Source of the DNA: Sulfitobacter brevis
Lineage (GTDB): Bacteria; Pseudomonadota; Alphaproteobacteria; Rhodobacterales; Rhodobacteraceae
Direction of reading: 5' to 3'
Length of the DNA stretch: 64,000 nucleotides
NCBI RefSeq assembly: GCF_900112755.1
Contig: NZ_FOMW01000014.1
Location: 1 to 64,000, forward strand
Shown piece by piece: positions 42,830 to 50,282 of this stretch. The notes under the pieces were generated by a model, which saw nothing but the letters and a program-made list of their open reading frames with translations, searched no databases and was not told the origin of the DNA. A program made the translations under genes and the position numbers. How positions within the stretch are numbered: the stretch's first letter is position 1; the number at the start of each line of letters is the position of its first letter.

Positions 42830-44044
42830 ATGGCAAATCATCAAATTCTCATCGTAGGCGGCGGGGCTGCCGGGATTGCAACGGCAGCCAGCCTACACAA
42901 ACGGGACGCGTCGCTGAACATCGCAATCATCGAACCCTCACCGACCCATTACTATCAGCCCGGTTGGACCATGGTTGGTGCAGGCATCTTCAAAAAAGAA
43001 GAAACCGCACGATCCACAGCAAGTGTCATGCCGTCCTACGTGACCCACATCACAGGGGCGGTTGCGTCGTTTCAGCCAGATGCGAACACTGTCACACTCG
43101 AGGATGGCGAGACGCTCACCTATGAGTATCTTGTGGTTGCGGCGGGGCTCAAGCTTGATTGGGCCGCGATTGAGGGATTGGAAGCGGCACTTGGTAAGAA
43201 CGGCGTGACCTCGAACTACCGGTATGATCTTGCGCCTTACACATGGGATCTGGTTCAGGAAATGCGTGGGAAAGAAGCGATTTTCACCCAACCACCTATG
43301 CCCATCAAATGCGCAGGCGCGCCGCAAAAAGCCATGTATTTGTCGTGCTCCAACTGGACAAAGGCGGGTAAAATCAAAGACATCAATGTGTCATTCTGCA
43401 ATGCGGGGCCGGTCCTGTTTGGTTGCGCGGATTATGTGCCTCCGTTGATGGAATACGTAGACCGCTACGGCATCAATCTCGACTTTGGGTACAATCTGGT
43501 AAAGGTCGACGGCCCCAATCAGACAGCAACCTTCATGGTGACCAAAGAAGGCGAAGATCCGCAGTTGGTAGAGCGCAAATTTGATATGCTACATGTCTGT
43601 CCGCCCCAATGCGCGCCGGACTTTATCAAGAACAGTCCTTTGGCCAACGCCGGCGGCTGGATGGCCGTTGATCAGGCAACGCTGCAAAGCACAGTCGCCC
43701 TGAATGTCTTTGGCCTTGGTGACGTGACCTCTACCCCGAATGCCAAAACCGCCGCGGCCGCGCGCAAACAAGCACCCATCGTGGCTGCCAACCTGATCGC
43801 ACAGATGAAGAACGCCGCGATGCCGCAAGCCTATGATGGATACGGATCGTGCCCGCTTACGGTCGAACACGGTAAGATCATTCTGGCAGAGTTCGGTTAT
43901 GGTGGAAAACTCATGCCGAGTTTTCCGTGGGACAGCACAAAGCCAAGGCGCGCCGCATGGTTCCTGAAGAAATCGGTGCTACCTTGGGTCTATTGGAATG
44001 CCATGTTGAAAGGCAAAGAGTGGTTGGCAAAAACGACGTCTTAG
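42830..44044 (+). CDS. sqr: Sulfide:quinone oxidoreductase-type flavoprotein
   Basis: 404 residues. N-terminal FAD dinucleotide fold GGGAAGIATA, then the SQR-type YYQPGWTMVGAG, the cysteines in PIKCAGAPQKAMYL and HVCPPQCAP, and a second nucleotide motif near VFGLGDVTSTPNAKTAAAARKQAP. The C-terminal amphipathic segment (KKSVLPWVYWNAMLKGKEWL) fits membrane attachment. It passes electrons from sulfide to quinone and makes persulfide or polysulfide. Third gene of the plus-strand operon. Confidence 0.9.
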   Translation: MANHQILIVGGGAAGIATAASLHKRDASLNIAIIEPSPTHYYQPGWTMVGAGIFKKEETARSTASVMPSYVTHITGAVASFQPDANTVTLEDGETLTYEYLVVAAGLKLDWAAIEGLEAALGKNGVTSNYRYDLAPYTWDLVQEMRGKEAIFTQPPMPIKCAGAPQKAMYLSCSNWTKAGKIKDINVSFCNAGPVLFGCADYVPPLMEYVDRYGINLDFGYNLVKVDGPNQTATFMVTKEGEDPQLVERKFDMLHVCPPQCAPDFIKNSPLANAGGWMAVDQATLQSTVALNVFGLGDVTSTPNAKTAAAARKQAPIVAANLIAQMKNAAMPQAYDGYGSCPLTVEHGKIILAEFGYGGKLMPSFPWDSTKPRRAAWFLKKSVLPWVYWNAMLKGKEWLAKTTS

Positions 44045-44200
44045 ATTGGTCCTGTTAGGGTCTTTATGCTCGAGTTAGTCTGGAAAGCGCTATGACCGCT
44101 TCTAATGCCGCAATGCGACATGAAAAACAGCACGAAGTCAGCATAAGCCGTGCTGCGCTCGCTCGCAGCAAAATATTGTCGCTTCCGCAATGGGCGGATT

Positions 44201-44410
44201 GTGTTGAAAAACTCGGAAATTCAGCTTCCGTAATTTTCGGGCAAAAGCCCGTCAAGCCAAGAAGTCAGATGAGATCGTTCCAGAGGCGGCGAGAGCTGAC
44301 AAATGAGTGGTGAAAGGCCAACTTGTCCGAACCCCTCGCCACCAAAAGCTGGTCGGCCTGTACGGCAAGCAATTTCACCAATTGGAGCCAAAAACGGAGT
44401 TTTTCAACAC
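44201..44410. repeat. Inverted-repeat-bounded 210-base element (possible MITE or IS remnant)
   Basis: GTGTTGAAAAACTC (44201-44214) and its exact reverse complement GAGTTTTTCAACAC (44397-44410) bracket about 180 bases that lack a gene. Flanks GCGGATT and TATCGGC are also partly complementary, so the repeats extend imperfectly. Such ends are seen on IS remnants. The surrounding gap 44045-44501 has no gene; around 44155 it shows the GCAGCAAAA-type degraded motif. Confidence 0.5.
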
Positions 44411-44501
44411 TATCGGCTCTTCTGTAGCATTCGCTGCGGAATATACGAACGGCTGGTTTCGCTTGCTGTAAATGCCAAATACCTATCGAAATGGCCCCTG
44501 A

Positions 44502-45818
44502 CTAAGCTAACAACTGCCCTCGCGCGCCCTCAAATTGATTGGTCAGTGCACCATGATCCGAACTCAAACCTTCGATGCTGTACGGATTCAGAAATTGCCG
44601 CCCCCCAAACAGAGCTTTGTCGGTCGCGCTTAGGTTCGCCAAGTCACAGACAGCGTCCCATTCGCCGGCGATTGTAATAATCTGCTGTGTGATGATGTCG
44701 ACGGCCTCTTCGTCCGTGAGCAAGAAGTCAGGGGCTGCGGCAATGCTGCTGGCCAAAGTGCTCATCCGGTTGTCGCCCTTGATCAGCATCGCCTGCGTCG
44801 CTTCATTTCCCGTGCGGCCCTGCGGACAAATGTCATAGGCTGGGGAGAGCGTGAGCATCTTGCCATCCCAAAAGGCCGCGTGGTTACGAGCATGGTCATC
44901 CGTATTGCCGCAAAGCACGTTAAAACAGATCCGGCCAAAGAGTTCCCGGAGCGTCTCTTTGGGCTTGGTGAACCGGTGGCGAATAATTTCGGCCAGATCT
45001 TCGTAAGAAGCGTAGCGCGCCATCATTTCATCCAGCCCCAAAATTGTCAGCGCAGATACCATCGCTTTGCGATGCCAATCCCCGCCTGAGCGGGTGCGGT
45101 CAAAGCGTTCGATCAACAGCACGTCTTTACCGCCCGCGTTAATCATCGAGACAGGGGCTGCGTCCAGGCCGCAAGCGGCTGCCAGTCTCATCGCGATGAA
45201 CTCGGCCTTTACGACGCTATAAAGGTCTCCACTCGCCGAGAATTTGGCGATCATCTTGCAATCACCGCGGTCGATGAGCGCTTTCGGACGTGCGCCACCG
45301 ATTGACGTGCCGTGGTTAAGAGCTTGATCAAGGCCAGGTGTGAGTGGAACGCCTTTCTCAATGAGGCTGGCGGCCTCGATAAGTTCCTCGTATGTCGCTT
45401 CGGATTTGTGGCGGGGAACATAGTCTGTCGCAGAGGCTTGGAAATCGAGGGCACCAATGCGGTCAGAACCGGAGGCAAGCAGGTAGGAAATTTCGCTGAT
45501 GTTGCCAACCTCTGGCGCGCTGGCCTTTGCGCCCACCAGACGATTGATGATGACACGCCGGCCCCAAGCGTCTGGTGAGCCGTCGCGAATGCAGCTGGCC
45601 ATTGAAAGTCCGGCCTCGGGCTCGATAATGCCGCGACGCAGGGGCAGTTCGGGCGCGTAGATCGGCATTGCATCGGTGCGGTCGAGGTAGCTAGCACCGT
45701 AATTGAAGATGAACCGGTCCGCGTCTTGTGTGAGACGGCCCGCGACAACAGGCTCTGCGTTTCCGGGCAACCATATCCAAACAAATGCTTCTGAGGCCTG
45801 AGCAAGTTTAGAAGTCAT
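44502..45818 (-). CDS. hipA: HipA-type kinase toxin
   Basis: 438 residues from the ATG at 45818. N-terminal HipA domain (FIFNYGASYLDRTDAMPI, PLRRGIIEPEAGLSMASCIRDGSPDAWGRR in part), the loop SIGGARPKALI, the catalytic NTDDHARNHAAF and the metal-binding region LSPAYDICP. All kinase motifs look intact. HipA phosphorylates glutamyl-tRNA synthetase in E. coli; other HipA groups use other synthetases. It overlaps the end of hipB by 11 bases. Confidence 0.9.
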   Translation of the reverse strand: MTSKLAQASEAFVWIWLPGNAEPVVAGRLTQDADRFIFNYGASYLDRTDAMPIYAPELPLRRGIIEPEAGLSMASCIRDGSPDAWGRRVIINRLVGAKASAPEVGNISEISYLLASGSDRIGALDFQASATDYVPRHKSEATYEELIEAASLIEKGVPLTPGLDQALNHGTSIGGARPKALIDRGDCKMIAKFSASGDLYSVVKAEFIAMRLAAACGLDAAPVSMINAGGKDVLLIERFDRTRSGGDWHRKAMVSALTILGLDEMMARYASYEDLAEIIRHRFTKPKETLRELFGRICFNVLCGNTDDHARNHAAFWDGKMLTLSPAYDICPQGRTGNEATQAMLIKGDNRMSTLASSIAAAPDFLLTDEEAVDIITQQIITIAGEWDAVCDLANLSATDKALFGGRQFLNPYSIEGLSSDHGALTNQFEGARGQLLA

Positions 45819-46140
45819 CGTCGATCTCCTGCTTGGACACACGGACGCTCTTTGGCAGGAGTGTTAGCTTCTCATCAAGACGGGCGTTCTGGACCGTCAG
45901 CGTGCTGTCATCAGCATCAAACAACCTTACGCCAACAAGCGCTGCGACCTCGAAGACCGTGCCGATTTCAGGGCCGGGAGCCCCTTTCTCGATGTTGTGC
46001 AATGTCGTGCGGCTAATGTTTGCGCGATCTGCAAGGTCTTGTGCTGTCATGCCGCGTGTCGTGCGGCCGACGCGGATCAGCTTGCCGAAGACTGATAAAG
46101 CCTGCTTGGTTACCCGTGAGTAGCTTCTCTTGCGCTTCAT
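45808..46140 (-). CDS. hipB: HipB-type XRE antitoxin
   Basis: 110 residues. Helix-turn-helix: LGKLIRVGRTTRGMTAQDL-like start, then DRANISRTTLHNIEKGAPGPEIGTV. A C-terminal tail (SKQEIDDDF) is available for HipA contact. It neutralises HipA and represses the operon, probably through the dyad just upstream of its start. Confidence 0.88.
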   Translation of the reverse strand: MKRKRSYSRVTKQALSVFGKLIRVGRTTRGMTAQDLADRANISRTTLHNIEKGAPGPEIGTVFEVAALVGVRLFDADDSTLTVQNARLDEKLTLLPKSVRVSKQEIDDDF

Positions 46141-46165
46141 GTGACACCGCCATTGTTCAGCTAGA

Positions 46166-46189
46166 TGGACATGAGGGGTCTTATGTCCA
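46166..46189. promoter_or_regulatory. hipBA operator-like dyad
   Basis: TGGACAT and ATGTCCA are perfect 7-base arms with a 10-base centre, 26 bases upstream of hipB. HipB proteins bind widely spaced dyads of this kind. The remaining sequence to 46620 holds no gene that I can support. Confidence 0.55.
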
Positions 46190-46700
46190 ATATAATGAAC
46201 GAATACAATTCATGTGGTGCTGAGTCAAGTTTTGGTCCAGTAATCTGAACGCAGTGGAGCTTTATGTACAGATAAATGGACGAGCGAGCCATGAAACCTC
46301 TGACTCAAAGGTCCCTTTTTCGGGCCGCGGAAATTTTGACCTAAAGCCAAACTGGAGGCGGCGCAGATCAAAAGTCGGTCAGTGTTTTGACAGCGCGCAA
46401 ATATCATGAATGAACGAAAGCAGGTCTTTGTATTGCACCAAGATACCCCGATCTCGCCAGGATGTAATATGACGGGAGGGCAGGGGGAGCGTGCTGTGCC
46501 ATGATCAGGACTAGCAATGATGGCTTGTTTTGGCGGCGACTTTTGTCATTCAGATTGAAATCGCAGCTGCCTTCTGGAAGTTTCTTTGGCGACCGTTCAC
46601 ATTCAGCGACGTGGCCATGGGCTTTCTCCTGATGTGTTGAGTTGCTCGATAATGCTGGTCGCAGCTGTCGCCCCATCCACAAAGGTTGTCCCCGATCTTT

Positions 46701-46743
46701 TTCCCCTGTCCCACCAAAGAAAAGAGGTGGGCCATTCCTCGCG
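46701..46743 (+). promoter_or_regulatory. Conserved hairpin leader, copy 2
   Basis: TGTCCCACC (46707-46715) and GGTGGGCCA (46726-46734) form a stem with one mismatch and an A-rich 10-base loop, followed by TTCCTCGCG. It matches the leader before the DUF2493 gene (30679-30720) over about 43 bases; one inner G-C pair there is A-T here, a compensatory change. Lies 110 bases before the DUF736 start. Confidence 0.6.
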
Positions 46744-46854
46744 AAACAAAAAGAGCGGCGCCTGCCCCTCTCCGCTGCGCTTCGCCTTCGGTGTGTAAGG
46801 GTCTTAGCCAGCTGCAAAGTGACCATCATTGCAACGCAAACAAGGAGAAAAGCA

Positions 46855-47193
46855 ATGACCACGAACTGCATCAAATTCACAAGCGAAGACATCGAAACAG
46901 CAAAAGGCGTAGGGTCCATTTCAACCCTGAATTTCGACCTCGACATCACAGTCGAACCCATCGCCAGCAGCAACCCTATGGCACCGACGCACCGCGTTCT
47001 TGGCCGCTCCCCTCGCGGCAAATTGGTCGAATGCGGTGGCATCTGGAAGAAGCAGAACAAAGATACCGGCTCTGATTACTTCACCCTGACGGTCCGCGAT
47101 CACGCCTTCAACGCCAACCTTGGCAAAGCCGCAAGCCAGGATGACATGTCCCTGCAGGCCATCATCCCTTGGGGCCCAAAAGAGGCGGCTTAA
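46855..47193 (+). CDS. DUF736 family protein
   Basis: 112 residues from the ATG at 46855 with AAGGAG upstream; an in-frame start at 46642 would read through the hairpin leader. It matches the small DUF736 proteins of alphaproteobacterial plasmids: GVGSISTLNFDLDITVEPI, PTHRVLGRSPRGKLVECGG, GIWKKQNKDTGSDYFTLTV. Function unknown. It stands alone, ended by a strong terminator, and lies about 2 kb from oriT on the side expected to enter a recipient first. Confidence 0.8.
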   Translation: MTTNCIKFTSEDIETAKGVGSISTLNFDLDITVEPIASSNPMAPTHRVLGRSPRGKLVECGGIWKKQNKDTGSDYFTLTVRDHAFNANLGKAASQDDMSLQAIIPWGPKEAA

Positions 47194-47201
47194 CAAACAA
47201 G

Positions 47202-47223
47202 CCAGACCGCTTCGGCGGTCTGG
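47202..47223 (+). terminator. Terminator after the DUF736 gene
   Basis: CCAGACCGC and GCGGTCTGG form a perfect 9-base stem closed by a TTCG tetraloop, 8 bases after the stop codon. The trailing T run is weak (TTACGTT). From here to 47655 no gene can be supported. Confidence 0.75.
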
Positions 47224-47655
47224 TTACGTTATCCTCACCACAGTGAGCACTGCCAGTGTGGAAGAAATGGCCAATATGCCAGTGCATTTCTGTTTGGTAC
47301 GCAGTAGCTGAATGGCTGAAGTGATGTTTGATTATTGTCTCCAAGCACGCTAAAAAGTGATCAGACAGGCGACTGTCAGCGACCCGTAATTCTGTGTGCA
47401 GTGCGAGCGTTGCGGTGACCCAAACCCTAAAGGGTAAGGTTGCAAGCCGCACCTATAAGCCAACTTCGGAGCGGCTTGCTTTGATTCAGATAACAGGATG
47501 CTAGGTAAGCCGCGATGTCAGCCAATTGCACCAGCTGTGGCATTGTGGAGCAGACGTAGCTGATCAGATTTACCGCTTTCGACCGGCAATCGTAGTTGAG
47601 CGCGGCCTGTTCGTTCGAACTCGCCTATGTCTGAATTTTGTGGTATATTTCGGAC

Positions 47656-48321
47656 ATGATAGGACCCGCACAATCGAAAACTCTGCCAAACCGCCTTTGC
47701 ATGCGCATCGAAGATTCGCCGCGACAAGTGTGGACCCCGGCTGATTTTGTTGACATTGGCAGTCGTGCTGCCGTCGACAAAGCGCTGCAACGTATGGTCA
47801 CGTCCGGCCAGCTGCGCCGCATTCAGCGCGGGCTTTACGACAAGCCGTCCCAGAATGTGCTGACAGGCAAACCTACCGTACCAGATTACCGCGCCGTCAT
47901 CGACGCGATCGCGCGTCGCGATCAAGTTCGCTGGTTGATCGATGGTATGACAGCTGCGAATATGCTTGGCCTCACGAACGCTGTACCTGCCAAAATCGAG
48001 GTGCTCGTAGATGCGCGGTTAAAGCCAGTCACTCTGGGTAATCAAAAGATCGTCTTCAAACAAGCGGCACCAAGTCGGCTGTATTGGTCAGGTCGACCGG
48101 GCATGTATCTGGTGCAAGCGTTGCACTGGCTTCATGACGTCATGTCGAGCGACGCAGAAAAGGCGGCTGCTCAGAGCGCAGTACGCCGCAAGCTTGCAGA
48201 TAAAGAAACGGGTCTGGCACTGTTGGATGATCTGAAGGGCGGCTTGTCAGCCATGCCAATCTGGATGCAGGATATTGTGCGTGGGCCATTGTCTGATGCG
48301 GCCGAGGTTGATCAGGCTTGA
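47656..48321 (+). CDS. DUF6088/AbiEi-like antitoxin without its toxin
   Basis: 221 residues. Winged-helix N-terminus (PADFVDIGSRAAVDKALQRMVTSGQLRRIQRGLYDKP) is the antitoxin/regulator signature, followed by RWLIDGMTAANMLGL and a domain as in type IV AbiEi proteins. Such genes are usually followed by a nucleotidyltransferase toxin (AbiEii); here the next 80 bases hold only a 27-codon frame. Start at 47656 is preferred over a TTG at 47638. It may act as an orphan antitoxin or DNA-binding regulator. Confidence 0.75.
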   Translation: MIGPAQSKTLPNRLCMRIEDSPRQVWTPADFVDIGSRAAVDKALQRMVTSGQLRRIQRGLYDKPSQNVLTGKPTVPDYRAVIDAIARRDQVRWLIDGMTAANMLGLTNAVPAKIEVLVDARLKPVTLGNQKIVFKQAAPSRLYWSGRPGMYLVQALHWLHDVMSSDAEKAAAQSAVRRKLADKETGLALLDDLKGGLSAMPIWMQDIVRGPLSDAAEVDQA

Positions 48322-48869
48322 GCATGGAAGGTTTGAACGCTTCGCTCGTATCAGTTGCACACTTGGCTGAGCGTGTGGGTGGCTACGGCAAAACACCGAC
48401 ACGATGATCGTCGGTGAAGCTCCACCCTTTGATGCAATCTTGGCGTCGATTGAGGCTCTCGAGGACCAATTGAACCGAGCCTGATCTTGTGGCTTTGAAG
48501 CTGCTGTTCGGTTTCTTGTAGCGGATTGGCTGACGTGTAGCTTGCAGCGAATTCGCAATTGAGCGCGTGATACTGTCCTCTGTCGCATGCAGGTAAACTG
48601 GTGGACGACGTTCGATTTATCACCGCATTGTGCCCCTTCCCATCGACCTGTTGGCCCATCAGATCGCTAGCCCGGAGGCGAGCGGCCCGCAACGCTTGGG
48701 CAAGGTTTCTGGACGGCTAGCGCCTTGCGCGCTGCGGTGCATCGCGCCCAACAAACATCGCCCTTTACGTGCTCCATTTCATTGCGCCCCAAATTGGGTG
48801 CAGCCCGCTCTGATGCCGCCGGTCTTTTTCACGATCCGTCCAACGACGATCAATGGAAAGGATCACAAC
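48322..48869. other. 548-base stretch with only a short relic frame
   Basis: A 26-residue frame (48404-48484) ends in FDAILASIEALEDQLNRA, which reads like the tail of a lost gene; I cannot name it. Toward the end (about 48775-48800) GCGCCCC/TGGGTGC forms a short hairpin before the 58-residue gene. Nothing else is supported. Confidence 0.4.
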
Positions 48870-49046
48870 ATGACATACGAACAATCCCTCGACCTCGCAG
48901 AACTGCAAGCTGACATGGCATTTGAAACCTACCTCTCAGCCTTTGAAGAGGGTGACCATCCCGAAGTCATCGACAGCCTCGCAACCGAGGCTCTGATCGC
49001 ACAAGATCGCTGCGCGGATTTGCGCTCTCAGGATCTGGCTCATTGA
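48870..49046 (+). CDS. Small acidic protein next to oriT, unknown function
   Basis: 58 residues, ATG at 48870 with GGAAAGGA upstream. Helix-forming and acidic (SLDLAELQADMAFETYLSAFEEGDHPEVIDSL in part, ends CADLRSQDLAH). No family recognised. A strong terminator hairpin follows. It is the first plus-strand gene on the leading side of oriT. Confidence 0.65.
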   Translation: MTYEQSLDLAELQADMAFETYLSAFEEGDHPEVIDSLATEALIAQDRCADLRSQDLAH

Positions 49047-49054
49047 GCCAGATA

Positions 49055-49082
49055 CCCCTGCGGATTGAGTGATCCGCAGGGG
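49055..49082 (+). terminator. Terminator hairpin after the 58-residue gene
   Basis: CCCCTGCGGAT and ATCCGCAGGGG form a perfect 11-base stem with a 6-base loop, 8 bases after the stop. It is followed by CCTCC/GGAGG and, at 49124-49155, by AAGCTGAC/GTCAGCTT with a T-rich tail, so this is a stack of three hairpins ending transcription toward oriT. Confidence 0.75.
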
Positions 49083-49175
49083 AGGGTGACCTCCTCTCGG
49101 AGGGCCCTGACAGGCAGTTGCAGAAGCTGACACCGACGCGGTCGGGCGTCAGCTTTCTTGCTGTTGTCATGTTGA

Positions 49176-49340
49176 TCACTTGATGCGCCTTGCGCGGCGC
49201 AAATCCTTGCGTGTTGCTTTGTAGGTGATGGCTCGCGCTCGCTTTACGCGGGCGGCGAACAAGCTCTGCCAGAATGGGTCTGATGCTCTCTGTGGGTTTT
49301 GGCAGGCGGCGTGAAGTGCATAGAATTCAATCCCATGCAA
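49176..49340 (-). CDS. Possible small basic protein by oriT
   Basis: 54 residues from a TTG at 49340 to a TGA at 49176. The composition is protein-like and very basic at the end (FWQSLFAARVKRARAITYK, then ATRKDLRRARRIK), which would suit a DNA-binding accessory. No ribosome binding site is seen and the start is uncertain, so this may be a chance frame. Confidence 0.3.
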   Translation of the reverse strand: MHGIEFYALHAACQNPQRASDPFWQSLFAARVKRARAITYKATRKDLRRARRIK

Positions 49341-49353
49341 AAAGATAAATTGC

Positions 49354-49370
49354 GCAATATATATTATTGA
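49354..49370. promoter_or_regulatory. Operator-like dyad B (oriT/mobilisation region)
   Basis: On the minus strand TCAATAATATATATTGC, identical to dyad A of the virB control region at 15 of 17 bases. It lies about 30 bases from the oriT-like site and about 190 upstream of the mobC-like gene. Confidence 0.6.
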
Positions 49371-49394
49371 TATACAAAGGAAGGAGAAGAGAAG

Positions 49395-49420
49395 GACGTT
49401 GGCAGGATATGCCACTTGTC
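49395..49420 (-). other. oriT: oriT-like site with T-DNA-border-type nick sequence
   Basis: Plus strand TGGCAGGATAT (49400-49410) equals the first 11 bases of Agrobacterium T-DNA borders; the minus strand reads ATATCCTG then CCA, fitting the VirD2/RP4 nick pattern YATCCTG|Y. A short inverted repeat TGGCA/TGCCA (49400-49414) surrounds it. Nicking after the G at 49403 on the minus strand would send that strand leftward first, so relaxase and virD4 enter last. A VirD2-like relaxase is encoded 0.9 kb away. Confidence 0.7.
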
Positions 49421-49559
49421 TGCGACATTTGTCCGAGGGGTCTGAGAGCGTGCCACGCAACAGTGAATCCGCCACCACTTTGAGGCGCGCTTGCAAGCAA
49501 ACGCTGCCTCGCACGCGCCGTCGGATATTTGATTTTGGATGTAACGAGGTACGCTTGTA

Positions 49560-50282
49560 ATGAAGACAGGAAGACCAAAACGCCTCAAGCTGGAGCAGCG
49601 CATTGAACTGGCGCGGCGATACCATGCAGGTGAAACCCCAAAGGTGTTGTCCGAGGCTTACGGCGTCTCTCGCAGGCATGTGACGCGGCTTGCCAAGGAA
49701 GAGCAGGGCGAAGGTCTGGCTGTGCGTGATCCCTCTGAGCGGGTCAGTTTCCGCGCCTCAGCATCCGAGCTCGAAGCCTTTGATGCAGAATGGCAGACAC
49801 GTGGTTTTGCCAACCGTTCCCAAGCCCTCAATGCAGTGCTGCGTGGGCGGTGTGGCTTCCTTGATGTACCGCGTGATTTGGTCGCTGAATTCTGTGCCAG
49901 TTGGCGGCAAGCCAAGGATGTCAGTGATGCTGGGTTGGTGCTCGCAAAAGCGGTGCATCGCGGCAAGGTGTCTGTGTCATCTGAGGATCGTGCTTTGCTC
50001 GTCTCACTGCTTGATCTGGCGCAGTGCATGCGCCGTGAGCTTGGCCAAATGAAAGACGCGGCGCAGGTCCGGCGCAAGCAGGATTGGCCGTTAAAGGAAG
50101 AAGGGGATGTAGCCTTGCTGGCTCACCCAGCAGAGCTTGCGCGCGTGGCATCTGGGCTGCGATCGGTGGCGGGGAAGGGCGACCACGACGCAGCTCGGGC
50201 ACCGGCGGCCTCGGCTCCGCATGGAGGGGCTGCGCTGCAAGCGGGCAGAGCGGTTATCGATTGGAACACCTCCAATGGCTGA
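49560..50282 (+). CDS. MobC/relaxosome accessory-like protein
   Basis: 240 residues. A basic N-terminus with a helix-turn-helix-like stretch (KTGRPKRLKLEQRIELARRY, KVLSEAYGVSRRHVTRLAKE) is followed by a ribbon-helix-helix/MobC-like segment (RVSFRASASELEAFDAEW, GFANRSQALNAVLRG). Such proteins bind oriT and guide the relaxase. It lies directly downstream of the oriT-like site and overlaps the relaxase start by 8 bases. The last 40 residues are low-complexity. Confidence 0.75.
   Translation: MKTGRPKRLKLEQRIELARRYHAGETPKVLSEAYGVSRRHVTRLAKEEQGEGLAVRDPSERVSFRASASELEAFDAEWQTRGFANRSQALNAVLRGRCGFLDVPRDLVAEFCASWRQAKDVSDAGLVLAKAVHRGKVSVSSEDRALLVSLLDLAQCMRRELGQMKDAAQVRRKQDWPLKEEGDVALLAHPAELARVASGLRSVAGKGDHDAARAPAASAPHGGAALQAGRAVIDWNTSNG

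Noticed and set aside
46550-46735. Minus-strand frame containing MATSLNVNGRQRNF, like the start of a 2Fe-2S subunit
   Set aside because: It stops after 22 residues with no Cys motif and no downstream continuation, and overlaps the conserved leader region.
49124-49155. Inverted repeat as the oriT nick-site hairpin
   Set aside because: It has a T-rich tail and follows two other hairpins after a stop codon, so terminator is more likely; no nick-like motif is inside.
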